A stretch of 64,000 nucleotides of DNA, from assembly GCF_000178855.1 (NCBI RefSeq), contig NZ_ADVG01000003.1, forward strand, positions 1,116,001 through 1,180,000, written 5' to 3'. The notes beneath the pieces were generated by a model. The model made no database searches. It saw only the letters and a list, made by a program, of their open reading frames with translations, and was not told the origin of the DNA. Position 1 is the first letter of the stretch, and every line of letters starts with the position of its first letter. Shown here one piece after another: positions 26,004 to 33,927 of this stretch. This DNA is from Ktedonobacter racemifer DSM 44963. Its GTDB lineage: Bacteria; Chloroflexota; Ktedonobacteria; Ktedonobacterales; Ktedonobacteraceae. The translations under genes and the position numbers were made by a program.

Positions 26004-27479
26004 CTATTTGGAGAGCAGGAGAGAGAACCAGAAGGTTGAACCGATGCCGGGGGTGCTCTCCAGGCCTACCTCGCCTCCATGAAGCTCGGTCAGGCGCTTG
26101 CTAATATAGAGGGACAGACCCATACTCAGATCGAGTCGATGCTGCACGCCAAGACCTTGGGAGCGATAGAAACGCTCCCATATATGCTCCAGGTCTATAG
26201 GCGAGATGCCAGGCCCTCGATCCTGGATCTGGACCTGGACTTTACTCCCTTTCTTGCTCACGGTTACATCAACCGCGCTCTCTCGCGAGGAATAAGCCAG
26301 GGCATTCTCAAGAAAACAATGCAGCACCTCTTTGATCCGGTCCTTATCTACGCAGACCGGGTAATCGGCCTCCTGATCAGCAAAAAAGACGCGGATAAGA
26401 CGTTGAGGATAGGCGGGTTGCATCGTTTCTACCACATCATGCACAATATTAGCCAGGTTATTGAGATGTTTATTAAGAGTGAGGCTATTGCTCTGTAACA
26501 GCGAGTCATCGACCATATAATTGATTATGTGCTTCTGTTGATGCGCACTCTCCAAGGCACTATGGAGAGCACTTTCAACGCGGTCTAACTGCCTCTGGAC
26601 TTCAGGGTGATCTGGCTGAATTTTTCGTAAGCGCTGCAAGCGATGCAGCGCCAGTTGAATGCTTCCAATCTCGGCGGTAAGCGGCGTATTAAGTTCATGG
26701 CTTGTCAGATTGATGAAGTCATTCATACGCTGGTTGGTTTCTGCCAGCACCTGCTCACTGGCAGCAGTTTCCATCCATTTTCGCATCGCCAATAGGCGTT
26801 CGAGGACCAGCACAATTAGGGTCGCGATAGCCTTCACCAGTTCAATATCTCGCTCAGAAAAAGGCTTTTCCTTATCTGCCCGGCCAACGACCAGACGACC
26901 AACCACGTGCTGCCTGGCACAGAGAGGAGCGATGAGTATGACTTGCTCGCCAAAGTCGTCAGCAAACGCGGGAGGTAGGTGAATCTGGGAGCGCAGTAGG
27001 ATGATAACTTCCTGGTTCTGGAGGCGCTCAATAACATCCTGGTCAAAGTAATCACTCAGCCTGTATGCGCCAGAGGCTGCGCAGCGCTTGTGAAGTTGTT
27101 CCTCTGAGAGGCCACACGCACTAAGTAAAAAGGTATAGCCTTCGGGAAAAGTATGGGTATATAACAATACCTGGTCACATCTCATCTGTTGCTTGACAAG
27201 TTCTACCAGGTGCTGACCAATGTCCATCATTTGTGTAAGCGAGTACCACGCTTCCTGTGGCAGAGCGAGCGATTGCAAAATGGGCAGGGCAGGAAGCCGC
27301 ATGACAAACTCAAGGAGTGAGTTATTAATCGCTAAATGTGCCAGATCTTCTAGCTTTAACTCATTTCCCCGTTTTATATCAGAATCCGCGTTTTCGTTTT
27401 TATTGCACTTATGCACTGAATTAACTTGCGCTGTTGCGAATTCATCGGCCTCTGGCTCGCGTGATTCCTGCTCCTTCAT
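26004..27479 (-). CDS. GAF-domain sensor histidine kinase
   Basis: Soluble kinase of 491 residues. A polar N-terminal segment rich in Glu and Asn precedes a GAF-type domain (about residues 85-230: LVELVKQQMRCDQVLLYTH, ILIAPLCARQHVVGRLVVGR, FSERDIELVKAIATLI). HisKA has the acceptor LTSHELNTPLTAEIG, and HATPase_c has CFLENALAYSSRE, IQDRGPGISPIDLEHI and MGLSLYISKRL. The G2 box reads LSMGLSLY rather than the usual GLGLGL, a mild deviation. It ends near the 28-bp hairpin, convergent with the PPOX gene. No response regulator is adjacent; the ligand of the GAF domain is unknown. Confidence 0.88.
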   Translation of the reverse strand: MKEQESREPEADEFATAQVNSVHKCNKNENADSDIKRGNELKLEDLAHLAINNSLLEFVMRLPALPILQSLALPQEAWYSLTQMMDIGQHLVELVKQQMRCDQVLLYTHTFPEGYTFLLSACGLSEEQLHKRCAASGAYRLSDYFDQDVIERLQNQEVIILLRSQIHLPPAFADDFGEQVILIAPLCARQHVVGRLVVGRADKEKPFSERDIELVKAIATLIVLVLERLLAMRKWMETAASEQVLAETNQRMNDFINLTSHELNTPLTAEIGSIQLALHRLQRLRKIQPDHPEVQRQLDRVESALHSALESAHQQKHIINYMVDDSLLQSNSLTLNKHLNNLANIVHDVVETMQPAYPQRLIRVFFADQEADYPVCVDKDRIKEVLHCFLENALAYSSRESAVDVTVSKKGSKVQVQIQDRGPGISPIDLEHIWERFYRSQGLGVQHRLDLSMGLSLYISKRLTELHGGEVGLESTPGIGSTFWFSLLLSK

Positions 27480-27956
27480 AATATGCTCTTTATAGGTTTA
27501 CTAGCCTGCGATAGCCTCTATCCAGGCACTCAATTTAGCAAAAGTACCCTTTTACATTATTATCTCGCTATCTACCAAGCTAAACTGCACCTATTTATGA
27601 GTATGTTGATAAATTAACTCAATAATATCTTGACAAAAGGAAGGTCAGCCTTTTACAATACGAGTAGCTTCACTTTATCTGAGAGAGCCGCCCTATTATT
27701 TTTGCGAGGATGGAATTTGTATGTGGATAAGACAAAACGCAATTACTAGCCCGCGTTCCTCAACCCCTCTGCCACTCTTCTGCTGCTCTTCTATGCGCCG
27801 CCTCTGTTGTTGTCCTCGCTAATACTAGTATGTATCTCCCTTTGGTCTTGCCTTAAAGAAACGTATAGACGAGAAAACACCTGACGTACATTTGTACTAT
27901 CATGCTGATGGCATGATGACCAGAGGCATATGTCTTTTTTAAGAGGAGGTAAAGCA
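27480..27956. other. Divergent intergenic region
   Basis: About 475 AT-rich bases between the GAF kinase and the downstream two-gene operon. No gene seen. It contains a good forward promoter (27630-27659), and a run of ordinary sequence follows to the ribosome site AGAGGAGG near 27941-27948. Confidence 0.5.
27630..27659 (+). promoter_or_regulatory. Promoter candidate for the 27957-29386 operon
   Basis: TTGACA (27630-27635) and TACAAT (27654-27659) are separated by 18 bases. They lie about 300 bases upstream of the first gene, so the transcript would have a long leader. Confidence 0.5.
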
Positions 27957-28592
27957 ATGAACACTACCCTCAACTATGCACAGCCAGCATTCTCCAGATC
28001 AGGAAACATCATCAAGAAGGACCGGTCCGACCTCTTTGTTCTCAATTTTATGCACACGCGTTTACGCTGCCTGCTAGAGCAACCCATACCCGAGGAAGAT
28101 GAGAGACAACCCTGGCTGCACACACTTGTAGAGCCAAATAACCGCGCGCATCGGATCGCCATCTATCGACCAGACGCCTTGAAAAGCGCCCCTCAGCTCT
28201 CCTTCGTTGGCTTCGTGAGCCAGCGGCGTTCACAACTTTCGCCCGGCCTGGTTGACGAGATCAGCCGCATAGATCAGGAGCTATTGCTAAACGTGGCTAA
28301 TGTACCGAGCCTGGTGAGCTACTCCTCGTTCGCGCTGCGTCCTCGCCTCTGGTATAACCTGGTGCTCTTTCAAGGTTCGGGCCTGGGCACCCATCTTAAG
28401 GGAATGGCCCGGCATACCTATGCGGCATATGAGCTGGCGCCTGCTTACTATGACTGGATTCGCCTGCATCAGGGCGCGCTCACGCCTGCTTCACAAGATG
28501 CCTTACAACTACACACCAGCCGCTATTATCTCTTCGAAGGCATGCAAAAACCGGTGGTGGAACTGGCTACACTGAGCGGGAAGGAGCAGTGA
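27957..28592 (+). CDS. Protein of unknown function, first gene of a PhnD-like operon
   Basis: 211 residues, not recognised. No signal peptide, membrane span or zinc motif is visible. It is rich in Arg, Leu and aromatic residues, with notable segments FVLNFMHTRLRCLLEQ, APQLSFVGFVSQRRSQ and RPRLWYNLVLFQGSGLGTHLKGMARHTYAAYELAPAYY. A chorismate-lyase-like or other small enzyme fold is possible but not shown. GGAGG lies 8 bases before the ATG at 27957; nine further upstream codons are open. The stop is 5 bases before the start of the PhnD-like gene and the intergenic distance is minimal, so the two products probably work together. Confidence 0.75.
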   Translation: MNTTLNYAQPAFSRSGNIIKKDRSDLFVLNFMHTRLRCLLEQPIPEEDERQPWLHTLVEPNNRAHRIAIYRPDALKSAPQLSFVGFVSQRRSQLSPGLVDEISRIDQELLLNVANVPSLVSYSSFALRPRLWYNLVLFQGSGLGTHLKGMARHTYAAYELAPAYYDWIRLHQGALTPASQDALQLHTSRYYLFEGMQKPVVELATLSGKEQ

Positions 28593-28597
28593 GGGAT

Positions 28598-29386
28598 ATG
28601 ACTGACCATCAGGAACTACGCGTCGCCACCTATCTTTCGCCGCTGCTCTATGAGACCTACGCCTATATTACACGCTATCTCGGCGAGCACCTGGGCCAGG
28701 TCGCCACGCTGCGTACCGGCGAGACCCCGGAAGAGGTGATAGCAGGCGAGCACGATATCGCCTTTCTCTGTGGTCTCCTCTATGTACATCTTAGGGACGA
28801 GCCGACCTCGGAGGTCGAGTTACTGGCCGCGCCTACGCTCCACGGCGATCGTTACCAGGGTAGGGCCATTTATTTCTCCGATATCGTGGTTCGCCAGGAG
28901 AGTCCCTACACCACGTTCACCGATCTCTATGGATCGGACTGGGCCTATAACGAGTTTTCGTCCCACTCGGGCTACAACCTGGTGCGCTATAACATCTACC
29001 AGCGCGGACTGGACCCCAGTTTCTTTCGCAGCGCCCTCGCGACTGGCTCGCACTTGCAATCGCTCCAGGCGGTGCACGATGGACGCGCCGACGTTACGGC
29101 CATCGATTCGCATGTGCTCGACGTTCTGCGCCTGCAACGGCCAGAGTATGTGGCGCAGTTCCGCATCATTGACGCGTTCGGTCCCTCGGGCGTACCCCCA
29201 CTAATTATCTCAACCCGCCTGAAGCCACAACTCAGGCAAGAGATACGCGCGGCATTGCTCTCAATGCACCTGGACCCCGAGGCGGCCCAACACCTGCAAG
29301 CCGGTCGCATAGAGCGCTTTATCCCGGTCGCCGACAGCGCATATGACGACATTCGCCATATGTTCGCCCTGGTGGCAAGCAAGTAA
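28598..29386 (+). CDS. PhnD-like (phosphonate-binding fold) protein without signal peptide
   Basis: 262-residue periplasmic-binding type 2 protein of the PhnD/phosphonate_bd group: ELRVATYLSPLLYETY opening, VIAGEHDIAFLCGLLYVHL, IYFSDIVVRQESPYTTFTDLYGSDWAYNEFSSHSGY (given here only as landmarks), and HDGRADVTAIDSHVLDVL. Relatives deliver phosphonate or similar anions to ABC importers. Here no signal peptide, lipobox, permease or ATPase is present, so the protein is probably cytosolic and may act as a sensor or enzyme with the unknown protein encoded just upstream. ATG 28598 is chosen; a GTG at 28589 overlaps the previous stop but stands too close to AAGGAG. Confidence 0.75.
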   Translation: MTDHQELRVATYLSPLLYETYAYITRYLGEHLGQVATLRTGETPEEVIAGEHDIAFLCGLLYVHLRDEPTSEVELLAAPTLHGDRYQGRAIYFSDIVVRQESPYTTFTDLYGSDWAYNEFSSHSGYNLVRYNIYQRGLDPSFFRSALATGSHLQSLQAVHDGRADVTAIDSHVLDVLRLQRPEYVAQFRIIDAFGPSGVPPLIISTRLKPQLRQEIRAALLSMHLDPEAAQHLQAGRIERFIPVADSAYDDIRHMFALVASK

Positions 29387-29394
29387 AATATCCT

Positions 29395-29449
29395 CCATGC
29401 ATAAAAGGGCGAGGGGCGACATTGTCGCCCCTCGCCCTTTTATGCATGG
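29395..29449. terminator. 26-bp perfect hairpin between convergent genes
   Basis: Arms 29395-29420 and 29424-29449, loop ATT, GC-rich centre with AT-rich base. It starts 9 bases after the PhnD-like stop and ends 17 bases before the CHAP gene stop, so it can end both transcripts. Confidence 0.7.
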
Positions 29450-29466
29450 GATAATATTTCAAACCC

Positions 29467-30435
29467 TTACGGAAGGGTGATGAAGGAGACGCCTGAGCCG
29501 GGATAGAAGGTCCAGTAGGAGAGCCTGGCGAAGCCACCGCCATTGTTATACCAGTTGTAGTTGCTGGTATAGACGGAGCCGTCGGCATTGATGCTCTCGA
29601 CATACGCCACGTGTCCAACACCGCCCGCTCCCTGCACTCCCGGCTGGAGGACGATGATTGCGCCCACGCTTGGTTTAGAGGAGACATGATACCCATACTG
29701 GAGCGCTCCAGAGGCCCATTCCCAGGCATTGCCATACCAGGGCACCCAGACACCAGTCACAGCATGAAAACGCATTGCAGCCCAGTAGGTACATTGCCCA
29801 TAAGCTCCATGATTAGAGGAACCACCGGCCACCGAGCCACCCGAACCGTTATCTGAGTAGCTAACATCATTATTACCGTAAATCGAGACCGCTGTTGCCG
29901 TCGCCGCCTGGGAGAGAATCGAACTCTGATTGGGATCTTGCGAATCAGAGAGGTTATTGGAATTGTTGAGGCCCAGGTTGGTGGGATTCGTGGCGGCATT
30001 ACCACCAGTGGGACCTCCCAGTGTATTTACCGCGAGCAGGCTTCCAACCATAATAAAGAGCATCAGAACCGCAACCGAAATCTGAATAACGACGCGTCTG
30101 CCCTGTGGGGGGCGAATACTTGTTTCGCGTTTCCCTTCGCCCTTGATAAGCAGAGGCTCGCGTAGAGCGGTCGTCTTGCTCCTGCCCAGCGTCCTGGCTT
30201 GTGTGTCATCAAGGAGTGATGAGGTGGAGTTGGGCGCGAGTAGAGCCCTGGTCGTGTTTGGCGATACGAGCGGCCCCGTTTGCGCATACCCTGGAGCAGG
30301 CGTCATAGGGGTAGGAGCGCCGCCCTGGGCATTGTAGGGCGCTTGCTGATCACCAGTAAACACACTAGTTCCCCCGTAAGGGCCCGGACCATAAATAGAT
30401 TCTCGATCCGTCGATTCTCGATCCATCGCAGACAT
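29467..30435 (-). CDS. CHAP-domain membrane-anchored peptidoglycan hydrolase
   Basis: 322 residues with a type II membrane layout. A Pro/Thr/Gly-rich cytoplasmic N-terminus (~115 residues) is followed by one membrane span (VVIQISVAVLMLFIMVGSLLAV), an Asn/Ser-rich linker and a C-terminal CHAP domain. The CHAP catalytic Cys is in GQCTYWAAMRF and the His in GVGHVAYVESI. CHAP enzymes cut peptidoglycan as amidases or endopeptidases, so this one would act outside the cell. GAAGGA lies 9 bases before the ATG at 30435. It is convergent with the PhnD-like operon and divergent from the two-component pair at 30760. Confidence 0.85.
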   Translation of the reverse strand: MSAMDRESTDRESIYGPGPYGGTSVFTGDQQAPYNAQGGAPTPMTPAPGYAQTGPLVSPNTTRALLAPNSTSSLLDDTQARTLGRSKTTALREPLLIKGEGKRETSIRPPQGRRVVIQISVAVLMLFIMVGSLLAVNTLGGPTGGNAATNPTNLGLNNSNNLSDSQDPNQSSILSQAATATAVSIYGNNDVSYSDNGSGGSVAGGSSNHGAYGQCTYWAAMRFHAVTGVWVPWYGNAWEWASGALQYGYHVSSKPSVGAIIVLQPGVQGAGGVGHVAYVESINADGSVYTSNYNWYNNGGGFARLSYWTFYPGSGVSFITLP

Positions 30436-30637
30436 GCAAATACATCCTTCAAAGGCTCTTGAAAAGCAAATATGTGTATAGCCGTTAATGCTAGATTTTT
30501 CTCTTTAGAGATAACTCTACAGAAGAAGACATTCTCAGGTCAAGTTTTGCATCCACAAATAGGAGTATATGGCTGTTATTTCAGCGCATATGCGAATTGA
30601 TCACTCATTTATACCTGAAGTAGGGGAAAAAGGAACT

Positions 30638-30700
30638 TTATGTTTGGGATTGTGGTGTGACAGGGCCTTCAGCCCTGTCACACCACAATCCCAAACATAA
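30638..30700. repeat. 29-bp perfect hairpin between divergent genes, loop CTTCA
   Basis: Arms 30638-30666 and 30672-30700 are exact complements. It lies between the CHAP gene (minus) and the response regulator (plus), which diverge, so it cannot be a terminator of either. It is 60 bases upstream of the regulator start. Confidence 0.8.
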
Positions 30701-30759
30701 TCCCCCCTTTCCGCTTTTTGCGAGGAGCGGTGTATAGAGAAAGAGGGAGGATATGCAAG

Positions 30760-31431
30760 ATGCGAATACTGATCGCCGAGGATGATCTCTTCGTCGGAGA
30801 AAGCATGAAGACGGGGCTGGAGCGCCAACGCTACGTTATCGACCTGGTGGATAACGGCAAACAGGCCCTGGCTCTGGGAGGCTTAGAACCCTATGACCTG
30901 GTCATTCTGGATGTCTTACTCCCCGACATGGACGGTTTTGACATCTGCCGGACCTTGCGCGAGCAGGGGCAGACCATGCCCATCCTCTTTCTCACCGCGC
31001 TCGACGGCGTCGACTATCGAGTGAATGGCCTGGACATAGGCGGGGATGACTATCTGACCAAGCCCTTTGCCTTTCGCGAGTTGGAGGCGCGCGTGCGGGC
31101 GCTGCTACGGCGTGAGGGACCCAGCAAGACGTCACAGCTCAAATTTCTGGACATCACCCTCGATACTATCAACCATCAAGTTTGGCGGGGAGAACGCAAG
31201 ATCAACCTGACACGCAAGGAGTACCTCCTGCTAGAGTTCTTGATGCACAATCCCAGGCAGGTCATTAGCCGGACCATGATCGCGGAACATATCTGGGAGA
31301 GCGACGCGGAAAACCTCTCCAACGTTATCGATGTTTATGTACGCTACGTGCGGCGCAAACTATGTGAACAAGGAGAATCCGATGTTATTCACACCATCAG
31401 AGGCTTCGGTTACCAGCTTAAAGAGCCATAG
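30760..31431 (+). CDS. OmpR/PhoB-type response regulator
   Basis: 223 residues. The receiver domain has acidic pair EDD at the start (LIAEDDLFVG), phospho-acceptor Asp in DLVILDVLLPDMDGFD, switch Thr in LFLTALDG and Lys in YLTKPFAF. The C-terminal winged helix reads INLTRKEYLLLEFLMHN, ISRTMIAEHIW and the recognition helix NVIDVYVRYVRRKL. GGGAGG precedes the ATG at 30760. The kinase gene starts inside the 3' end of this gene (50-nt overlap), so the two form a coupled two-component system. Its genes of action are unknown; the divergent CHAP hydrolase is a possible target. Confidence 0.92.
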   Translation: MRILIAEDDLFVGESMKTGLERQRYVIDLVDNGKQALALGGLEPYDLVILDVLLPDMDGFDICRTLREQGQTMPILFLTALDGVDYRVNGLDIGGDDYLTKPFAFRELEARVRALLRREGPSKTSQLKFLDITLDTINHQVWRGERKINLTRKEYLLLEFLMHNPRQVISRTMIAEHIWESDAENLSNVIDVYVRYVRRKLCEQGESDVIHTIRGFGYQLKEP

Positions 31432-32980
31432 CAAGCGCAGGCATGCATGGCCACTAGGCATACGCGCCCAGGTAGCCCTCTGGACGAGCATGGTCTTTGT
31501 GCTTCTCCTGCTGCTCTTTGGCACACTCTTCTACATGCAATTACGTGCAACCCTGAATCACAACATAGACACCTCCCTGCTCGTGCGCGCACAACACATT
31601 ACCAGTGGGCTAAACTATAAGAAAAAGATGGAACAGCAGGCCAATGGGCAGAGCCCGATCTATGAGCAATGGCAGGAACACAAGAACAAGGCTATCGAGA
31701 TGATGCGCCTTCAGCCCAACCTCGCCGTGGATATGGAGGGACCCGTGCGCATCATTGGTCCGGACAACACCGAGGTCTACAGCTCGCCGACCTTCCAGGT
31801 GCTAAAATTGCCGGATGCCATTGAGCAAAACACCAGTAAAGGCAAGGCCTGGATTGGCACGGTAAGCGCACGCGATGGACAGGAGGTACGCCTCTATAGC
31901 CTGCCGCTAATTGACCATGGCAGCGTCTATGGCCTGGTACAGGTGGGTACCTCGCTGGCCGCGCTGGACGCCACCCTCAATAATGTCATATACGAACTCG
32001 TACTGCTTGGTCCTCTAGTACTGCTCCTGGGGGGATTCGGCAGCTACCTGCTGGCCTGCAAGGCCTTTCAGCCCATTGGACGCCTGACCAGTGCCGCGCG
32101 TACCATAGCCGTGGGCGACCTCACGCAACGCGTGCCCGTCCCACGCGCCCAGGACGAGGTACAGCGCCTGGCTCTGACCTTCAATGAGATGCTGGCCTCG
32201 CTTGATGCCATGTTCGCGCGCCAGCGCCGCTTCACGGCAGATGCCGCGCATGAGTTGCGCACCCCCGTCGCCGCCATCCGCAGCCTGGCGGAGGTCGCCC
32301 TCTCTGAGCGCAGTGAACCCGAAATGTACATGCATGTCCTGCAAAACATCACCAGCGAATCCGAACGCCTGGGCGAACTGATTCGCGACCTGCTGGTCCT
32401 GGCGCGGGCCGACGAAGGCCAGGCAAGCTTTGAGCACGAGCCTGTACGCCTGGACCTCCTGGCTCAGGGCGCGGTCGCGACTATGGAGCACCTGGCACAG
32501 GAGCGGGCCGTGCATCTCAGTGTCCAGGCAAGAGAGCAGGTACAGGTCATGGGCGACGAGGCACGCCTGATCCAGGTCGTTCTCAACCTGGTCGAGAATG
32601 CCCTTGTCTACACCAACCCGGGCGGAAACGTCACAGTCGAGACAGGCATAGAGCAGGAGCGAGCCATACTCCGCGTGCGCGACACGGGGATCGGCATCGC
32701 GCACGAACACCTCCCCCATGTCTTCGAACGCTTCTACCGCACCGACAAAGCCCGCTCCCGTGCCGCCGGTGGGACCGGCCTGGGCCTCTCCATCGTCGAA
32801 TGGATCATCCACACGCACGGAGGCACCATCGACGTCCAGAGCCAGCCTGAGCAAGGCTCGCTCTTCAGCATCAGCCTCCCCCTCGCCAGGCTGCCTGGGG
32901 CAAGCGAGGGAGAAGGCGACACTGCTAAATACCTTGAAGAACACGTGGGTGCCTCAAAAGCATGTATTAAACTAGCTTAA
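31382..32980 (+). CDS. HAMP-domain membrane sensor histidine kinase
   Basis: 532 residues, partner of the response regulator just upstream. Two membrane spans (ALWTSMVFVLLLLLFGTLFY near the start and a second near residue 205) enclose an extracytoplasmic sensor of about 140 residues. HAMP follows (FQPIGRLTSAARTIAVGDLTQR), then HisKA (FTADAAHELRTPVAAI) and HATPase_c (NLVENALVYTN, VRDTGIGIAHEHLPHVFERFYR, GGTGLGLSIV). The ATG at 31382 has AAGGAG 6 bases upstream and overlaps the regulator gene by 50 nt. A 14-bp terminator-like hairpin follows at 33015. The signal sensed is unknown; cell-envelope state is usual for this layout. Confidence 0.93.
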   Translation: MLFTPSEASVTSLKSHSKRRHAWPLGIRAQVALWTSMVFVLLLLLFGTLFYMQLRATLNHNIDTSLLVRAQHITSGLNYKKKMEQQANGQSPIYEQWQEHKNKAIEMMRLQPNLAVDMEGPVRIIGPDNTEVYSSPTFQVLKLPDAIEQNTSKGKAWIGTVSARDGQEVRLYSLPLIDHGSVYGLVQVGTSLAALDATLNNVIYELVLLGPLVLLLGGFGSYLLACKAFQPIGRLTSAARTIAVGDLTQRVPVPRAQDEVQRLALTFNEMLASLDAMFARQRRFTADAAHELRTPVAAIRSLAEVALSERSEPEMYMHVLQNITSESERLGELIRDLLVLARADEGQASFEHEPVRLDLLAQGAVATMEHLAQERAVHLSVQAREQVQVMGDEARLIQVVLNLVENALVYTNPGGNVTVETGIEQERAILRVRDTGIGIAHEHLPHVFERFYRTDKARSRAAGGTGLGLSIVEWIIHTHGGTIDVQSQPEQGSLFSISLPLARLPGASEGEGDTAKYLEEHVGASKACIKLA

Positions 32981-33014
32981 ACTCTCTTATGAGAGGTTGA
33001 GGCTCGGGATGAAT

Positions 33015-33049
33015 AGAGGCTGAAGTGATGTTGTTTCACTTCAGCCTCT
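33015..33049 (+). terminator. Terminator after the two-component operon
   Basis: 14-bp perfect stem AGAGGCTGAAGTGA with its complement, loop of 7 bases (TGTTGTT), followed by a short T/C-rich tail. It is located 35 bases after the kinase stop. Confidence 0.6.
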
Positions 33050-33151
33050 TCCTCTTCGATCTCCAGCGTATTTTTCCCTTCTTCGTCCTCTCACTATACT
33101 AAGAAGGATGAGAGTTGACGCATACAATTTTCATTGAGGAAGCGTACGAGA

Positions 33152-33499
33152 GTGGTGTTGCATATCAACCCATTGAATGGTATTTTTATTGGTGCGTTCA
33201 TTGGCTTTCTCCTCTCCCTGCCTATCGGACTTTCCCTCGCGTTCTGGCTGAGCCAGATCAAACTACGTGCTCTGACGGTTCTGGGAGCGTTCCTTGGCGC
33301 GTTGATCGGATTTTGTATTATTTATGCCTCAATTGGGACACTGTTGTTTGACCCACCACCGATTGCCTCGAATCCTGGGGCTGCCTTCTTTGGCACAATC
33401 CTTTTCTGCCCCAATGTCGCACTGGCCTTTGCGATTGTGGCTGATGTCCTGATCGCAAATAGAAGCACTCGCGCTTCTCGTCGTGCGACCCACAAATAG
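33152..33499 (+). CDS. Small membrane protein of unknown function
   Basis: About 115 residues with three hydrophobic segments (GIFIGAFIGFLLSLPIGLSL, VLGAFLGALIGFCIIYASIG, LFCPNVALAFAIVADVLI) and a basic C-terminal tail. Not recognised beyond that. The start is taken as GTG at 33152, 9 bases after GAGGAAG; an adjacent GTG at 33155 or a TTG at 33134 are alternatives. Glycine zipper-like spacing (GAFIGF, GAFLGAL) suggests packed helices or oligomers. It stands alone between the two-component operon and the tyrosine-rich small gene. Confidence 0.65.
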   Translation: MVLHINPLNGIFIGAFIGFLLSLPIGLSLAFWLSQIKLRALTVLGAFLGALIGFCIIYASIGTLLFDPPPIASNPGAAFFGTILFCPNVALAFAIVADVLIANRSTRASRRATHK

Positions 33500-33657
33500 G
33501 TCCGCTGCTTGAGGTCTGTGTGTTTGCCCCTACCAGGACGTTAGCCAAAGTAATAGAGAGGCTTCATCATATTCTCATAAAAACTCGCTATATTGCATAT
33601 GTAACCGAAATGGATGAGGAACAAAAATAAACAAACATTATAGGGAGGAACAACGCC

Positions 33658-33879
33658 ATGACTCACTACACAAACAACTATGGCTGCTATGAGTATGGCC
33701 GCACGCCTGCATATGCATATGATGTAGAATACATTAACCACACATATCTGGAGATGGAGATCCTCAAACGTCTGTGCCGCCAGGACGCGGACACGATTCT
33801 GCTCGACCTCTCCAGCGAGTACGACGACTATGCCGACTATGGCTCCGGCGGACCCGCCCAGGCCTACCTTCATATTTAG
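33658..33879 (+). CDS. Tyrosine-rich small acidic protein
   Basis: 73 residues, not recognised. The ATG has GGGAGGA 8 bases upstream, and a strong hairpin with A and T tails follows, so this is a well-formed single-gene unit. Twelve of 73 residues are Tyr, in two clusters: an N-terminal one (YTNNYGCYEYGRTPAYAY) and a C-terminal one (EYDDYADYGSGG). Between them is a short helix-like segment (LEMEILKRLCRQDADTILLDL). Two Cys are present (positions 10 and 39), and no signal peptide or membrane span. It could be a small structural or precursor peptide; no maturation enzyme is adjacent, and the neighbouring F420 enzyme lies on the opposite strand. Confidence 0.7.
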   Translation: MTHYTNNYGCYEYGRTPAYAYDVEYINHTYLEMEILKRLCRQDADTILLDLSSEYDDYADYGSGGPAQAYLHI

Positions 33880-33885
33880 TCATAA

Positions 33886-33921
33886 AAAAAGCAGCGGTTG
33901 GCAAGCCAACCGCTGCTTTTT
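33886..33921. terminator. Bidirectional rho-independent terminator
   Basis: GC-rich stem GCAGCGGTTGG / CCAACCGCTGC with loop CAAG, closed by A and T runs, so both strands end in U. It separates the tyrosine-rich gene from the convergent F420-dependent dehydrogenase. Confidence 0.85.
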
Positions 33922-33927
33922 CATCTT

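Noticed and set aside
32015..32944. Minus-strand open frame of 309 codons opposite the HAMP kinase
   Set aside because: Opposite strand of a well-supported kinase gene, and no ribosome site or family motif is present.
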